The notes under the pieces were generated by a model, which saw only the letters and a list, made by a program, of their open reading frames with translations, did not search any database and was not told the origin of the DNA. From Marinibacterium sp. (GTDB taxonomy: Bacteria; Pseudomonadota; Alphaproteobacteria; Rhodobacterales; Rhodobacteraceae), in the NCBI GenBank assembly GCA_017643305.1, contig JAEPNQ010000009.1:1-64000 (forward strand): 64,000 nucleotides of DNA, written 5' to 3'. Positions 17,167-26,379 of this stretch are shown here, in pieces; the stretch's first letter is position 1, and each line of letters begins with the position of its first letter. The position numbers and the translations under genes were made by a program.

Positions 17167-18093
17167 CTAGCGGAGGTTTGGGTTCCGCGCAGCCATTTCG
17201 CTCAGCAGTTCGAATTTCACGCGTGTCGCGCTGACCTGCCGATAGAACGCGATGAGGAATGTGGTTGGCCCCTGTAGCCGGGCCAGCCCAGCTGTCGCGG
17301 CCACCACGGTGCCTACGTCCGTGCGCTCGTCGATCACCAGCCAACCGCCCATTAGCAGCACGGCCACCGTGCCGCCGCCGCTGAGCGCACTGATCACGAA
17401 TTTGGTGCTCAGCTTCCAGACAAACATTCTGCGCCGGGTTTCATAGATCCGGTCAAAGTCCTCAATCACCGATTGGCTGACGGTCTGAAGTTCAGAGCCC
17501 AGCACCGCATCGGTCGACTGGCGCAGCACGTGTACGCGTTCCGCCACCAGCCGGTTGACCTGCTTTTGTGTCAGAAGCACCAGGAATGCTTGTGGCGTGA
17601 TGATGCATAATGCGAGCAGGCCCAGGCCGGGCTGTGACGCAGCGATAAAGATGACAACAGATAGCAGCGTGCCGATCTGCACAACAGGGTCGGAAAACGC
17701 ACCGCCGGTGAATTTGCCCAGCTCCTCGGCCTCAGCCGAAATCATCGTGGCAAGAGTACCTTCCTTAAGGTCCTGCCGATCTCCTTTGAACTTCTCCACC
17801 GCGCTTTCGTAGATACGGGCTCTTAAAAACCGGATCGTGTCTTCGCCCAGTGTGCCGGATTGGAAGCCCAGCACCCATTTGAAACCGAGGCTCAGCAGGA
17901 TCAACGCGAACATCTCTATGCATAGGCGCAGCAGTTCATACTGATCTGCACTGCGGTCAGACAAATGGTTGACGATGTCTTTTTGGTATTCCAGCGGAAC
18001 CGCTGCCAACCCGGCAATGATGACCGACAGGACGATCAAAATGATCTGTCGTTGCCAGCTGATCCGCCAGATCGCTGAATGCATCCGGAACAT
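17167..18093 (-). CDS. ABC exporter transmembrane domain without ATPase domain
   Basis: A 308-residue membrane protein with five or six hydrophobic segments (about 15-40, 58-75, 135-155, 158-178, 245-268) and the type IV exporter TMD pattern (RARIYESAVEKFKGDRQDLKEG coupling-helix region). It ends right after the TMD: no Walker A, signature or Walker B is present, and no ATPase gene is adjacent. It must use an ATPase encoded elsewhere or serve another role. The stop lies just after the convergent efp stop. Confidence 0.72.
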   Translation of the reverse strand: MFRMHSAIWRISWQRQIILIVLSVIIAGLAAVPLEYQKDIVNHLSDRSADQYELLRLCIEMFALILLSLGFKWVLGFQSGTLGEDTIRFLRARIYESAVEKFKGDRQDLKEGTLATMISAEAEELGKFTGGAFSDPVVQIGTLLSVVIFIAASQPGLGLLALCIITPQAFLVLLTQKQVNRLVAERVHVLRQSTDAVLGSELQTVSQSVIEDFDRIYETRRRMFVWKLSTKFVISALSGGGTVAVLLMGGWLVIDERTDVGTVVAATAGLARLQGPTTFLIAFYRQVSATRVKFELLSEMAARNPNLR

Positions 18094-18158
18094 GGGCCCC
18101 TCCGCCGTCGTCTGGACCGAGGGTGGCCCGCCGAGAACACAAGTGCAAGCTGGTGTCG

Positions 18159-18893
18159 TTATTCAGCCAGCATCGCAACACCATCGGCTGTCATGTCGTC
18201 GGAGATCCGATCGAACCGCAGATAGGCAATGCCGCGTCCGCCGCTTTGGGTAAACACGGTGCCTACAGGTTTTTCGCCAGACAGGATCAATGTGCCAACC
18301 GGTACCGGCGCGTCCAGAGAAACCTGCCGCAGACCTTTGCGTAGTTCAGTTTTGTGTTTCATCCGCGCGGTGACTTCCTGCCCGACATAGCAGCCCTTAC
18401 GAAAATCCACACCATTCAGCGCTTCGAACCCGGCTTCCAGAATATAACTGTCTTCGCTCAGCTCGATGCCGCATTCGGGAATGCAATGGGCCACGCGGAT
18501 CGCGTCCCAATCGGTACCATCGTCAGACTCGGGGGCATCGGAATACATGCGCCAGCCCATGTCGGGGTGCCGGGGATCGGCATATGCACCCTCGGGTGGT
18601 GTGCCGGTGCCGCGCTGCAGGTGCCGCCCGCTTTCGGAAATCGTAACGTCGGCGCGCAGCTTGTACATGGTCAGCCGCTTGATGGTGGCATCGGCTGCAG
18701 CTTCGGGCAGATCCAGCAGAACACTGTCGCCATCCGGAGCCAGGAAAAAGTCGGTCAGGAACTTGCCCTGCGGCGTCAGCAAAGCGGCGTAAACCAACCC
18801 GTCATCTAGCCCTGCCACGTCATTTGTGACCAGATCCTGCAGAAATTTCCGGGTATCTGGCCCTTCAAGCCGCATAATCCGACGGTTCGACAT
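18159..18893 (-). CDS. ygfZ: YgfZ/GcvT-domain folate-binding protein
   Basis: A 244-residue protein. The signature RKGCYVGQE (family pattern KGCYxGQE) is in the last third, and the N-terminal RRIMRLEGPDTRKFLQDLVTNDV is typical of the COG0354 group. YgfZ binds tetrahydrofolate and supports assembly or repair of certain Fe-S enzymes. The start ATG 18893 leaves a 68-bp divergent gap to the glycosyltransferase; the longer open frame upstream is antisense to that gene. Confidence 0.9.
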   Translation of the reverse strand: MSNRRIMRLEGPDTRKFLQDLVTNDVAGLDDGLVYAALLTPQGKFLTDFFLAPDGDSVLLDLPEAAADATIKRLTMYKLRADVTISESGRHLQRGTGTPPEGAYADPRHPDMGWRMYSDAPESDDGTDWDAIRVAHCIPECGIELSEDSYILEAGFEALNGVDFRKGCYVGQEVTARMKHKTELRKGLRQVSLDAPVPVGTLILSGEKPVGTVFTQSGGRGIAYLRFDRISDDMTADGVAMLAE

Positions 18894-18961
18894 ATTGCTG
18901 CTCCTTGCACGATCTTCTGGGTGATATATTGAATATTCCCGAATTGAACAGGGGCACCAAC

Positions 18962-19642
18962 GTGACCGCTTCACTTTCCATCGTGGTTCCGACGCTGAAC
19001 GCAGAACTTCATCTGCCCAGCTGTCTGAGCGTTCTGGTCGAAGGTGTTCTGGGCGGTCTGGTGCGCGAATTGATCGTTTCAGATGGCGGATCGGAGGACC
19101 AGACTCTGCAGATCGCGGACAACGCCGGGGCACTGATCGTGCGAGGAGCCGCGTCGCGCGGGGCGCAGTTGCGGCGCGGGGCGGATGCCGCGCGGGGGGA
19201 TTGGTTGCTTTTCCTGCATGCAGATACAGTGCTGGACGTGGAATGGTCACTGGCCGTGGGGGAACACCTGCGGAACCAGAACTGCCCGGCCTATTTTCCG
19301 CTGGCGTTTGATCAGTCGGGCCTGTTTCCGTGGACATTTGCCGGCTGGGCCAATCTGCGGTCGCAAGCGTTTGGCCTGCCTTATGGTGATCAGGGGTTGC
19401 TGGTGTCCCGAGCCGATTATGACCGCGTTGGCGGCTTTCCGGACCAGCCCTTGATGGAGGATGTGGCGATTGCCCGCGCATTGGGACGGCCGCTGATGGC
19501 GCTCAGCGGCCGTGCCGTGACCAGGGCGGACCGATATCGCCGGGCCGGGTGGGTGCGGCGCGGGATACGCAACCAGTGGACCTTGATACGGTATTTCGCC
19601 GGGGCTGATCCTGCGGCTCTGGAGGCCGCTTATCGGCGCTAG
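18962..19642 (+). CDS. Glycosyltransferase family 2 protein (TIGR04283-like)
   Basis: About 226 residues from GTG 18962, with a plausible Shine-Dalgarno AGGGGC; the open frame extends to an ATG at 18905. The GT-A signatures are SIVVPTLNAE, IVSDGGSEDQT and the LLFLHADTVL metal-site region (DxD-like HAD). A PYGDQGLLVSR block and an LMEDVAIARALG block follow. These are hallmarks of the TIGR04283 branch, which is often found beside radical-SAM or selenium-related genes; none are adjacent here. The acceptor is unknown. Confidence 0.85.
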   Translation: MTASLSIVVPTLNAELHLPSCLSVLVEGVLGGLVRELIVSDGGSEDQTLQIADNAGALIVRGAASRGAQLRRGADAARGDWLLFLHADTVLDVEWSLAVGEHLRNQNCPAYFPLAFDQSGLFPWTFAGWANLRSQAFGLPYGDQGLLVSRADYDRVGGFPDQPLMEDVAIARALGRPLMALSGRAVTRADRYRRAGWVRRGIRNQWTLIRYFAGADPAALEAAYRR

Positions 19643-19684
19643 GCGTGTTGATTTCAGATCGTGCCGGGTTTCTTAAGGTGTGAT

Positions 19685-21544
19685 CTAGCCGAAAAGACGG
19701 CGCGTTAGGCGGCCCAGCCAGTTCGGTTGCACCGCGGCTGCTTCGGGTGCGTTCCGCGCAATGGCCAAGGCGCTGGCGGTATCGACCAGCGTTTTGCCGT
19801 CCTGGAATTGCAGGCGATAGAGATCGGCATAGATCCCACCGCGTTCGAGCAATTCGTCATGCGTGCCTTCATCCACAACCCGGCCGCGGTCCATCACCAC
19901 GATCCTGTCCGCGTTGCGGATGGTACTGAGCCGGTGGGCGATGACCAGGGTTGTGCGCCCGCCCGACAGCTTATCCAGCGCCGATTGCACCACCTTTTCT
20001 GACTGTGCATCGAGCGCGCTGGTGGCTTCGTCCAGCAGCAGTACGGGCGTGTCACGTAGCAGGGCACGGGCGATCACAACGCGCTGGCGTTGGCCACCGG
20101 AAAGGGCCGAACCACGAGGGCCCACCTCCGTTTCCAGCCCGGCTTCCAGCTTGGTCAGGAAATCGGAAACATGAGCTGCGTCCAGCACCTCATCCAACTG
20201 GTCCTTGGCCACATCAGTCCGTCCCAGCAGCACGTTTTCGCGCAGGGTTTCGTCGAACAGCAACGCTTCCTGGCTGACCACGGAAAACAGGCCGCGCAGG
20301 TCTTCCAGCGACATCGCGCGGGCTTCGACGCCGCCAATGGAGATGGTGCCTTCCTGTGGATCGACCAGACGGGTCAAGACGTTGAAGATGGTGGATTTGC
20401 CTGCACCTGAAGCCCCAACCAGTGCGGTTGTCTTACCAGCCTCGGCCGTGATCGACAGGCCGTGCAGTACTTTGGTATCGCCATAGCGAAGCGTGACGTT
20501 TTCCAGCCGCACATCCGGCAGACCGGTTGGGGCAGCGACGGGATTGGTGGGGGAGGTCAGACGGATCGGCGCGTCCAGCAGATCCTTGATCCGCTCCATT
20601 GCGGCGGCGGCCACTTGCCAGAGACCGCTGATGTTACCAAGTCGGCGCAACGGTTCAAAGGCCAGACCCATCGCGGTGAAAAAGCTCATGAACTGACCAA
20701 CAGTTTTTTCACCAGAGACAATTTCGCCGCCGCCATAAACCAGAACCGCCAGAAATCCGAGACCAGCCATGACATCCATTAGCCCAGGGATGGAGGCGGA
20801 GCCGACGGTTGCCCGCACTTCGCGCTGGATGAAATCTTCGGTTTTTTCGGCGTATTGCTTCTGCTGGTGCGACTCCAGCCCGTTCAGTTTGATCGGGACG
20901 ATACCGTGAAATACCTCATCCAGCCGGGTGGCTAGCGCTGCGCCCAGGTCGCGGGCGGACCGAGCCTGTCTTCTCACAAACTTTTGGACGACGGCAATGG
21001 GAAGGAACAGAATCGGCAGCCCGATCAGCGTGACCAGCGTCCAGCGCCAATCGATGCTGATGGCCACGCCCATCAGAGCGATCAGCGCAATCGCGTCGCG
21101 CCCGGCCCCGGTGATGACCGCGCGCCAGACATCATTGATGGCATTCACGTCCATCTGAACCCGCTGGATCAGAAAGCCCGGTGGATGCACGTGGTGGAAC
21201 GCACCGTCCTGTTTCATCGCGCGCGCCAGAAGATCGAGCCGCAGCGCGGCGGCAGTGCGCAGCGAAATGCGCGCCATGATGGCCTGTTGCACCACGCCGG
21301 AGACTGCTCGCAGCAAGAAAATACCCATAACCGCCATGCCCACCTGCGCGATGGCCCCGGTGTCGCCGCCCACAAATACATCGTCGAACATCGGGCGCAT
21401 CATGTAACTCAGCGCGCCCAGCGTGGATCCTTCGAGCGTCATAAAGAGCAGCGCCAACAGGAGCCAGCCGATGTGCTTGTGCAGGTAGTCCTTCCACAAC
21501 CATAGCAGCAATTCCTTGCTTGTGGCTTCGGGCCCCTGTGTCAT
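19685..21544 (-). CDS. ABC exporter, MsbA/LmrA-like fused TMD-NBD
   Basis: A 619-residue half-transporter. Six transmembrane segments lie within about 20-320 and the ATPase domain within about 355-590. Walker A is GASGAGKST, the Q-loop is VVSQEALLFD, the signature is LSGGQRQR, Walker B is VLLLDEATSALD and the H-loop is VIAHRLST. It is expected to act as a homodimer, possibly as a lipid flippase or drug exporter. It is translationally coupled (ATGA) to the phosphatase-like gene upstream, an arrangement that hints at envelope lipid or polysaccharide traffic. Confidence 0.93.
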   Translation of the reverse strand: MTQGPEATSKELLLWLWKDYLHKHIGWLLLALLFMTLEGSTLGALSYMMRPMFDDVFVGGDTGAIAQVGMAVMGIFLLRAVSGVVQQAIMARISLRTAAALRLDLLARAMKQDGAFHHVHPPGFLIQRVQMDVNAINDVWRAVITGAGRDAIALIALMGVAISIDWRWTLVTLIGLPILFLPIAVVQKFVRRQARSARDLGAALATRLDEVFHGIVPIKLNGLESHQQKQYAEKTEDFIQREVRATVGSASIPGLMDVMAGLGFLAVLVYGGGEIVSGEKTVGQFMSFFTAMGLAFEPLRRLGNISGLWQVAAAAMERIKDLLDAPIRLTSPTNPVAAPTGLPDVRLENVTLRYGDTKVLHGLSITAEAGKTTALVGASGAGKSTIFNVLTRLVDPQEGTISIGGVEARAMSLEDLRGLFSVVSQEALLFDETLRENVLLGRTDVAKDQLDEVLDAAHVSDFLTKLEAGLETEVGPRGSALSGGQRQRVVIARALLRDTPVLLLDEATSALDAQSEKVVQSALDKLSGGRTTLVIAHRLSTIRNADRIVVMDRGRVVDEGTHDELLERGGIYADLYRLQFQDGKTLVDTASALAIARNAPEAAAVQPNWLGRLTRRLFG

Positions 21545-22221
21545 CCCAGCAGGCTCCAGCCCTTGAACCCGGCCTGTATTGCGGGCCGATCATATTCGTT
21601 GCGCACCCAGTCTTCGAACAAGAGAGGCGACCGCGCATTGCATTCGGCATACACGTCCAGCATGTGGTCCAGAATGCCCACATGACTGTTGCGGATATGC
21701 AGATAGCGGGGCGACAGCATGCGGCGGGCTCGTTCCACTGGTTCGCCTTCCATTACCATGAGCCAGATCGTCGAGGCCAGCCCGGCGCGGTCGGCGCCAG
21801 ATTTGCAATGCATGACAAACGGGCGTTCGATACGCCGGAACACGGCAATCAGGTTCAACAGCTCTTCCTGCGTGGCAGCGGCGCGGGCCTGCATCGACGT
21901 AGCGTGCAAGGTCAGCCCCAGTTCCTCGCAACTTTGCAGCTCCGTTAAGTAATGCGCCGTATCGCTGGCCCCGCGCAGGGTCAGGACCGTATTGATCCCG
22001 CGGGCCTTGATGCGTGCGAGCCGCCCATGTGGAGGCTGGTTCGACCGATACACGCCTGGAGCGACCTGGTGAAAATTGGTCCAGACGGTCCGCAAGAAGG
22101 CGTGGTCGAAAAAGTTGTTATACACCCATGCCTTGCGTTCATTCCCAGGCACGGTCGGGTCCACGTTGTAATGTGCGCGAATGCGTCCTTCCAGGCGGAC
22201 AATTTCTTTGGCGAGGCCCAT
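21541..22221 (-). CDS. Dual-specificity/tyrosine phosphatase-like protein
   Basis: A 226-residue protein with the CX5R active-site loop HCKSGADRAG in the second half and the preceding GVYRSNQPPHGRLARIKARG region typical of bacterial DSP-like phosphatases (PTPMT1/Siw14-like shape). The general-acid Asp is not evident by eye. It overlaps the ABC exporter start, so the two probably work together, for example on a phospholipid or phosphorylated glycolipid. That link is inference from the operon. Confidence 0.82.
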   Translation of the reverse strand: MGLAKEIVRLEGRIRAHYNVDPTVPGNERKAWVYNNFFDHAFLRTVWTNFHQVAPGVYRSNQPPHGRLARIKARGINTVLTLRGASDTAHYLTELQSCEELGLTLHATSMQARAAATQEELLNLIAVFRRIERPFVMHCKSGADRAGLASTIWLMVMEGEPVERARRMLSPRYLHIRNSHVGILDHMLDVYAECNARSPLLFEDWVRNEYDRPAIQAGFKGWSLLG

Positions 22222-22363
22222 GCCAATCCTTTGTTCTGACCGTGCGCTGCCAGCCGCAGCCGCGCCGAAATAAAGTGTCGCGCCCGGCCGTTCAAGGTGT
22301 CGGATCAGATTGACGCGCCGTGGCAGGCAGCTAACTTACGCCTTGCTCTTACAGGAACCAACC

Positions 22364-23572
22364 ATGACCGCCAACATCAGCCTTTCACAGGGTCGCGCCT
22401 ATATGGCGATCCCCGGCCCATCTGTTATCCCCGATCAGGTGCTGCAGGCCATGCATCGCCCAGCACCGAATATCTATGCCGGTGAGCTGGTGGAGCTGAC
22501 CCACAGCCTGGTCCCAGATCTGGCTGCGGTGGCGCGCACATCCGGCAGTACCGCAATCTACATCGGCAACGGGCATGCGGCGTGGGAAGCAGCACTGGCC
22601 AACACGGTTGCGCCTGGTGAAAAGGTGCTGATCCCGGCCACAGGACGGTTCGGACATGGCTGGGCGGATATCGCTCAGGGGCTGGGGATCGATACCGAGA
22701 TCATCGATTTTGGCAAATCCAAACCGTGGGATGCCGACCGCGTGGCTGAAGCCCTGAGGTCGGATAAGGGGCATGAGATAAAGGCGATCCTTGCGGTGCA
22801 TGTGGATACGTCCAGTTCGGTCAAGAATGACATTACTGCATTGCGCGCGGTGCTGGACGAAGTCGGGCATCCCGCGCTGCTGATGGCAGATTGCATTGCC
22901 TCGCTTGGCTGTGACCGGTTCGAAATGGATGCCTGGGGCGTCGATGTAACCGTGACGGGCTGCCAGAAGGGCCTGATGGTCCCGCCTGGCATGTCCTTCG
23001 TGTTCTTCAACGACAAGGCTCAGGAAAAGCGGGTCACCATGCCGCTTGTCAGCCGGTACTGGGACTGGGAGCCGCGCGCGAACCCAGCGGAGTATTATCA
23101 GCATTTCGCAGGCACCGCGCCGACGAATCACCTGTATGGTCTGCGCTGCGCCTTGGACATGATCCATGGCGAAGGAATGGATCATGTCTGGGCCCGACAT
23201 GAACGGCTCGCTCGTGCTGTCTGGGCCGCGTGCGAGGTCTGGGGCAGCGAGGGGCCGTTGAAACTGAACGTCGAGGACCTCGATCACCGTTCCTGCGCCG
23301 TGACCGCGCTTCGCATCGGTTCACCCTTGGGCACGGCGCTGCGGGAATGGACCGAACATAACCTTAACCTGACGCTGGGAATCGGGTTAGGCATGGCGGA
23401 ACCGGGTGATCCGTCATGGCACGGGTTTTTCCGATTGGGTCATATGGGCCATGTGAACGGCCAGATGATCTTGGCATTGCTGGGTGGCCTTGAAGCCGGC
23501 ATGGCCGCACTGGACATTCCGCGCGGGCGTGGCGCCTTGGACGCGGCAGCGGCGGTGATTGCGGGGCAATAA
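22364..23572 (+). CDS. PLP-dependent aminotransferase, class V (serine/alanine-glyoxylate type)
   Basis: A 402-residue fold-type I enzyme. The N-terminal IPGPSVIPDQVLQAM, the GNGHAAWEAAL cofactor-loop, the phosphate-site region TGRFGHGW and the Schiff-base Lys K202 in VTGCQKGLMVPPG match serine-glyoxylate/alanine-glyoxylate aminotransferases. D176 in MADCIASLG would bind the pyridine nitrogen. ATG 22364 has AGGAAC upstream; the earlier in-frame start at 22310 lacks one. It probably functions in glyoxylate, serine or ureide nitrogen metabolism. It is monocistronic. Confidence 0.9.
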   Translation: MTANISLSQGRAYMAIPGPSVIPDQVLQAMHRPAPNIYAGELVELTHSLVPDLAAVARTSGSTAIYIGNGHAAWEAALANTVAPGEKVLIPATGRFGHGWADIAQGLGIDTEIIDFGKSKPWDADRVAEALRSDKGHEIKAILAVHVDTSSSVKNDITALRAVLDEVGHPALLMADCIASLGCDRFEMDAWGVDVTVTGCQKGLMVPPGMSFVFFNDKAQEKRVTMPLVSRYWDWEPRANPAEYYQHFAGTAPTNHLYGLRCALDMIHGEGMDHVWARHERLARAVWAACEVWGSEGPLKLNVEDLDHRSCAVTALRIGSPLGTALREWTEHNLNLTLGIGLGMAEPGDPSWHGFFRLGHMGHVNGQMILALLGGLEAGMAALDIPRGRGALDAAAAVIAGQ

Positions 23573-23578
23573 GGCTGC

Positions 23579-23767
23579 TCAGCTGCGGCGCAGGGCCAGC
23601 CAGGTGATCCCCCGGTTGAGCCCGGCACTGATCATAAGAACGGGCAGCAGCCCCCACAGCCCCCACAGCCCCCATATCACCATTAAAACCGACATTAGGT
23701 TGACCCAACCCATAGTCAATGCCGCGTTGGTGTAATTCGGTGCTGGTTGCGGGTGACGCTGGTCCAT
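23579..23767 (-). CDS. Small conserved membrane protein
   Basis: A 62-residue protein with a His/Pro-rich N-terminus and one or two hydrophobic segments (about 18-45, containing the repeat WGLWGLWGLL, and 42-58). Similar short proteins sit beside hisC-like genes in related genomes as far as I recall, so I treat it as real. The Trp-Gly repeat reflects a tandem CCCCACAG repeat in the DNA near 23649-23672. No function is known. Confidence 0.5.
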   Translation of the reverse strand: MDQRHPQPAPNYTNAALTMGWVNLMSVLMVIWGLWGLWGLLPVLMISAGLNRGITWLALRRS

Positions 23768-23847
23768 GCGCTGCTCCGTCTTGTGTGGGCAGAAAGGTTA
23801 GCGCGGCTTCCGCGAAAGTCAGGCAGTTTTTGTATGGGCCTGCCGGC

Positions 23848-24951
23848 TCAGCGCAGCTCCGCCAACACTTTGGGCAGCGCCGCCTCGAACGCGTTCAGGT
23901 CCGAACGGGTGCCCGCGCTGACCCGAATGCACCGGTTTTGCGGGGCGGCAAAGGGCATGCGGACAAAGATCCCAGCCGCCACCAGCCCATCCAGCACCGC
24001 CTTGGAGAAGGTCCCGTCGCGGCCACAGTCGATGGTCACGAAATTGGTAGCAGAGGGTAGGGGGTCCAGCCCATTTTCATGTGCGATCAGAGAAATGCGG
24101 TCGCGCGCGGTAGTGATTTCCTGTTGCACATGGGTGATCCAGGCCTGGTCTTCCAACGCGGCCAGCGCCCCGGCCTGCGCAATCCGCGTCATGCCGAAAT
24201 GGTTGCGCACCTTGTTGAACGCGGTGATCAATTCACTCGCGCCAATGGCATAGCCCACGCGTGCCCCGGCTATTCCGTAGACCTTGGAGAAGGTCCGCAT
24301 TCGCACGATGCGCGAATCTTCGATGTCCACCGGCACGGCCGTGCCTTCGGGTGCACATTCGACATAGGCTTCGTCAAGCAGCAGCAGCGTGTTGGCGGGC
24401 AGGGCGTCCATTGCTTGAAGGATCTTCCGCCCGCTGCGCCATGATCCCATTGGGTTGTCTGGATTGCACAGATAGACCAGCTTGGCGTTCACCTCCGCCG
24501 CTTTGGCAAACAGTAAAGCAGGGTCCTGATGATCGCCGGTGTAAGGAACGGTGTGCAAATCGGCGCCAAACCCTGCCACGTGGTAGTTGAAGGTCGGATA
24601 GGCACCCAGCGACGTGACAACCGCATCCCCTGGCCCTGCCAGCAGGCGCACGACATATCCAAGCAGTCCGTCAATCCCTTCGCCTACCATGATGTTGCTG
24701 GGTTGCACGCCGTGATGCGCAGCCAACGCATGCACGAGATCATAGTTTTCTGGATCACCATATTGCCAGACATCGCCCGCTGCCGCCTTCATCGCCTCCA
24801 CCGCACGGGGCGACGGGCCGAAAACGGATTCGTTAGCCCCGATTCGCGCAATGAACGGCGCGCCGCGGCTGCGTTCCTGGGCTTCGGGGCCCACAAAAGG
24901 GACAGTTGCGGGCAGGGAGGTGGCAAGCGGGGTGTAACGTGGTCCGGTCAT
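23848..24951 (-). CDS. Histidinol-phosphate aminotransferase-like PLP enzyme
   Basis: A 367-residue class I/II aminotransferase. The residues visible are the N-terminal GANESVFGPSP, the CNPDNPMGS motif (about 162-170), D193 in LLLDEAYVE, Schiff-base K223 in RTFSKVYGIAGARVGY, and R340-region IRVSAGT for the substrate carboxylate. The length is normal. It stands outside a his operon, so it may be a second HisC with broader specificity (for example aromatic amino acids). Confidence 0.85.
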   Translation of the reverse strand: MTGPRYTPLATSLPATVPFVGPEAQERSRGAPFIARIGANESVFGPSPRAVEAMKAAAGDVWQYGDPENYDLVHALAAHHGVQPSNIMVGEGIDGLLGYVVRLLAGPGDAVVTSLGAYPTFNYHVAGFGADLHTVPYTGDHQDPALLFAKAAEVNAKLVYLCNPDNPMGSWRSGRKILQAMDALPANTLLLLDEAYVECAPEGTAVPVDIEDSRIVRMRTFSKVYGIAGARVGYAIGASELITAFNKVRNHFGMTRIAQAGALAALEDQAWITHVQQEITTARDRISLIAHENGLDPLPSATNFVTIDCGRDGTFSKAVLDGLVAAGIFVRMPFAAPQNRCIRVSAGTRSDLNAFEAALPKVLAELR

Positions 24952-25001
24952 ACCGCCACATAAACGCAGGCGGTTTTGGGCGGCAACCCTGTCTATCGGG
25001 C

Positions 25002-25376
25002 CTATCTGTCAGGCCGTGTCAGGACATAAGCCGCGCCGACCAACATCAAGGTGCCCTGTGCCACCAGCACCCAGACTGGCAGGCCCATTGCCAAACAAAT
25101 CAGAAAGGTGACCGACATGACCCCGCAGGCAGTGTATTTGATCATGCGGGGAATGGCGCCAGTCGCCTCCCAATCTGCGATCATCGGACCAAAGGTGCGG
25201 TGTCTGATGATCCAACGCCGCAGCATGGGCGACCCTTTACTGAAACAGAATGCGGCCAGCAGGACCAATGGCGTCGTCGGTAAGACTGGCAGGAAAATCC
25301 CGACAATGCCCACGCCCAATGCCAACAGCCCCGCCAGGGTCCAGATCGGCCGCAAACTGGCGTGGGACGAATACAT
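25002..25376 (-). CDS. DUF454 (YbaN-like) inner-membrane protein
   Basis: About 124 residues from ATG 25376 with the family core GIVGIFLPVLPTTPLVLLAA, followed by CFSKGSPMLRRW and the HRTFGPMIADWEATGAIP motif and then two more hydrophobic segments. These blocks define DUF454. The frame is open to 25481 and a longer start is possible, but the extra residues lack the conserved pattern. It is a membrane protein of unknown function. Confidence 0.85.
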   Translation of the reverse strand: MYSSHASLRPIWTLAGLLALGVGIVGIFLPVLPTTPLVLLAAFCFSKGSPMLRRWIIRHRTFGPMIADWEATGAIPRMIKYTACGVMSVTFLICLAMGLPVWVLVAQGTLMLVGAAYVLTRPDR

Positions 25377-25520
25377 GTCGTGGGGCAATGGCTTCTCTCG
25401 CGTTTCCGGTTGAAATAGGGACGCGAACTTCAATTGCAAATTCGTGCCCCGACGTTGCGCTGGTCTCTCCATCAAGTTCAAGGCACCTTGCCAGCAGCTA
25501 CAGGATGAGGAGATTTAAAC

Positions 25521-26303
25521 ATGTCCCGCGTATCGGTCGAGTATAAGGATCACATCGCGCACGTTACCCTGACACGAGGGGACAAGATGAATGCGCTGGA
25601 TGGCAAGATGTTCGAAGCCATCGTCGCCGCCGGGCAGGAGGTGGCCGCATCGGATGCGCGCGCAGTCTTGTTGTCGGGTGAAGGCAAAAGCTTTTGCGCT
25701 GGGCTGGACCTGTCGAATTTTGCCTCTATGGGGCAGCGGGATCCGGGCGAATGGCTGCTGCCGCGTACCCATGACGATGCGAATGAGTTGCAGGAAATCG
25801 CCATGATCTGGCGTCGTGTTCCGGTGCCCGTGATTGCCGCGCTGCAAGGCGTTGTCTTTGGTGGCGGTTTGCAACTGGCATTGGGCGCGGACATCCGGAT
25901 CGCAGCGCCGGGGACCCGCATGTCGGTCATGGAGATGAAATGGGGTTTGGTGCCCGACCTGTCGGGCATGGCATTGCTGCCAAATGTTATGCGGTCGGAC
26001 GTGCTCCGGTTGATGATCTACACCGCGATGGAGGTCGGCCCGGAACAAGCGGAACGATGGGGACTGATCACGGAGATCAACGATGACCCTGTCGCACGGG
26101 CCACGGAACTGGCGGCCTCCATCGTGGACCGCAGCCCGTCGGCCATGCGGGCGGCCAAGCGGCTGATCGAATTTGCAGAAGCCAACGACCAGGCCGATGT
26201 GCTTCTGCGCGAATCCGTTGAACAGGTGGAACTGATCGGCAAGCCTGACCAGATGGAAACCATCGCGGCCCAGATGCAGGGACGCAAACCCAACTTCAAG
26301 TAA
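25521..26303 (+). CDS. Enoyl-CoA hydratase/isomerase (crotonase) family protein
   Basis: A 260-residue crotonase. The CoA-binding region GKSFCAGLDLSNF (about 56-68) and the second oxyanion element VVFGGGLQLALGADIR (about 112-127) are present, followed by MKWGLVPDLSG. At the positions of the two catalytic glutamates of classical hydratases the sequence has ALGAD and WGLVPD. The usual first Glu is therefore not obvious, and a non-hydratase crotonase activity is possible. It stands alone between the DUF454 and upp genes. Confidence 0.85.
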   Translation: MSRVSVEYKDHIAHVTLTRGDKMNALDGKMFEAIVAAGQEVAASDARAVLLSGEGKSFCAGLDLSNFASMGQRDPGEWLLPRTHDDANELQEIAMIWRRVPVPVIAALQGVVFGGGLQLALGADIRIAAPGTRMSVMEMKWGLVPDLSGMALLPNVMRSDVLRLMIYTAMEVGPEQAERWGLITEINDDPVARATELAASIVDRSPSAMRAAKRLIEFAEANDQADVLLRESVEQVELIGKPDQMETIAAQMQGRKPNFK

Positions 26304-26379
26304 TGTGCGCTGCGGGGCGGGCTTGCGAACCGACCCACCCGCACCGTAAACAGGCAGGGCCACTTAAAGGAGCCTGCCG

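Noticed and set aside
22385..23287. Minus-strand open frame (300 residues) opposite the class V aminotransferase
   Set aside because: Shadow frame caused by high GC; the plus-strand gene has its PLP Lys and all motifs.
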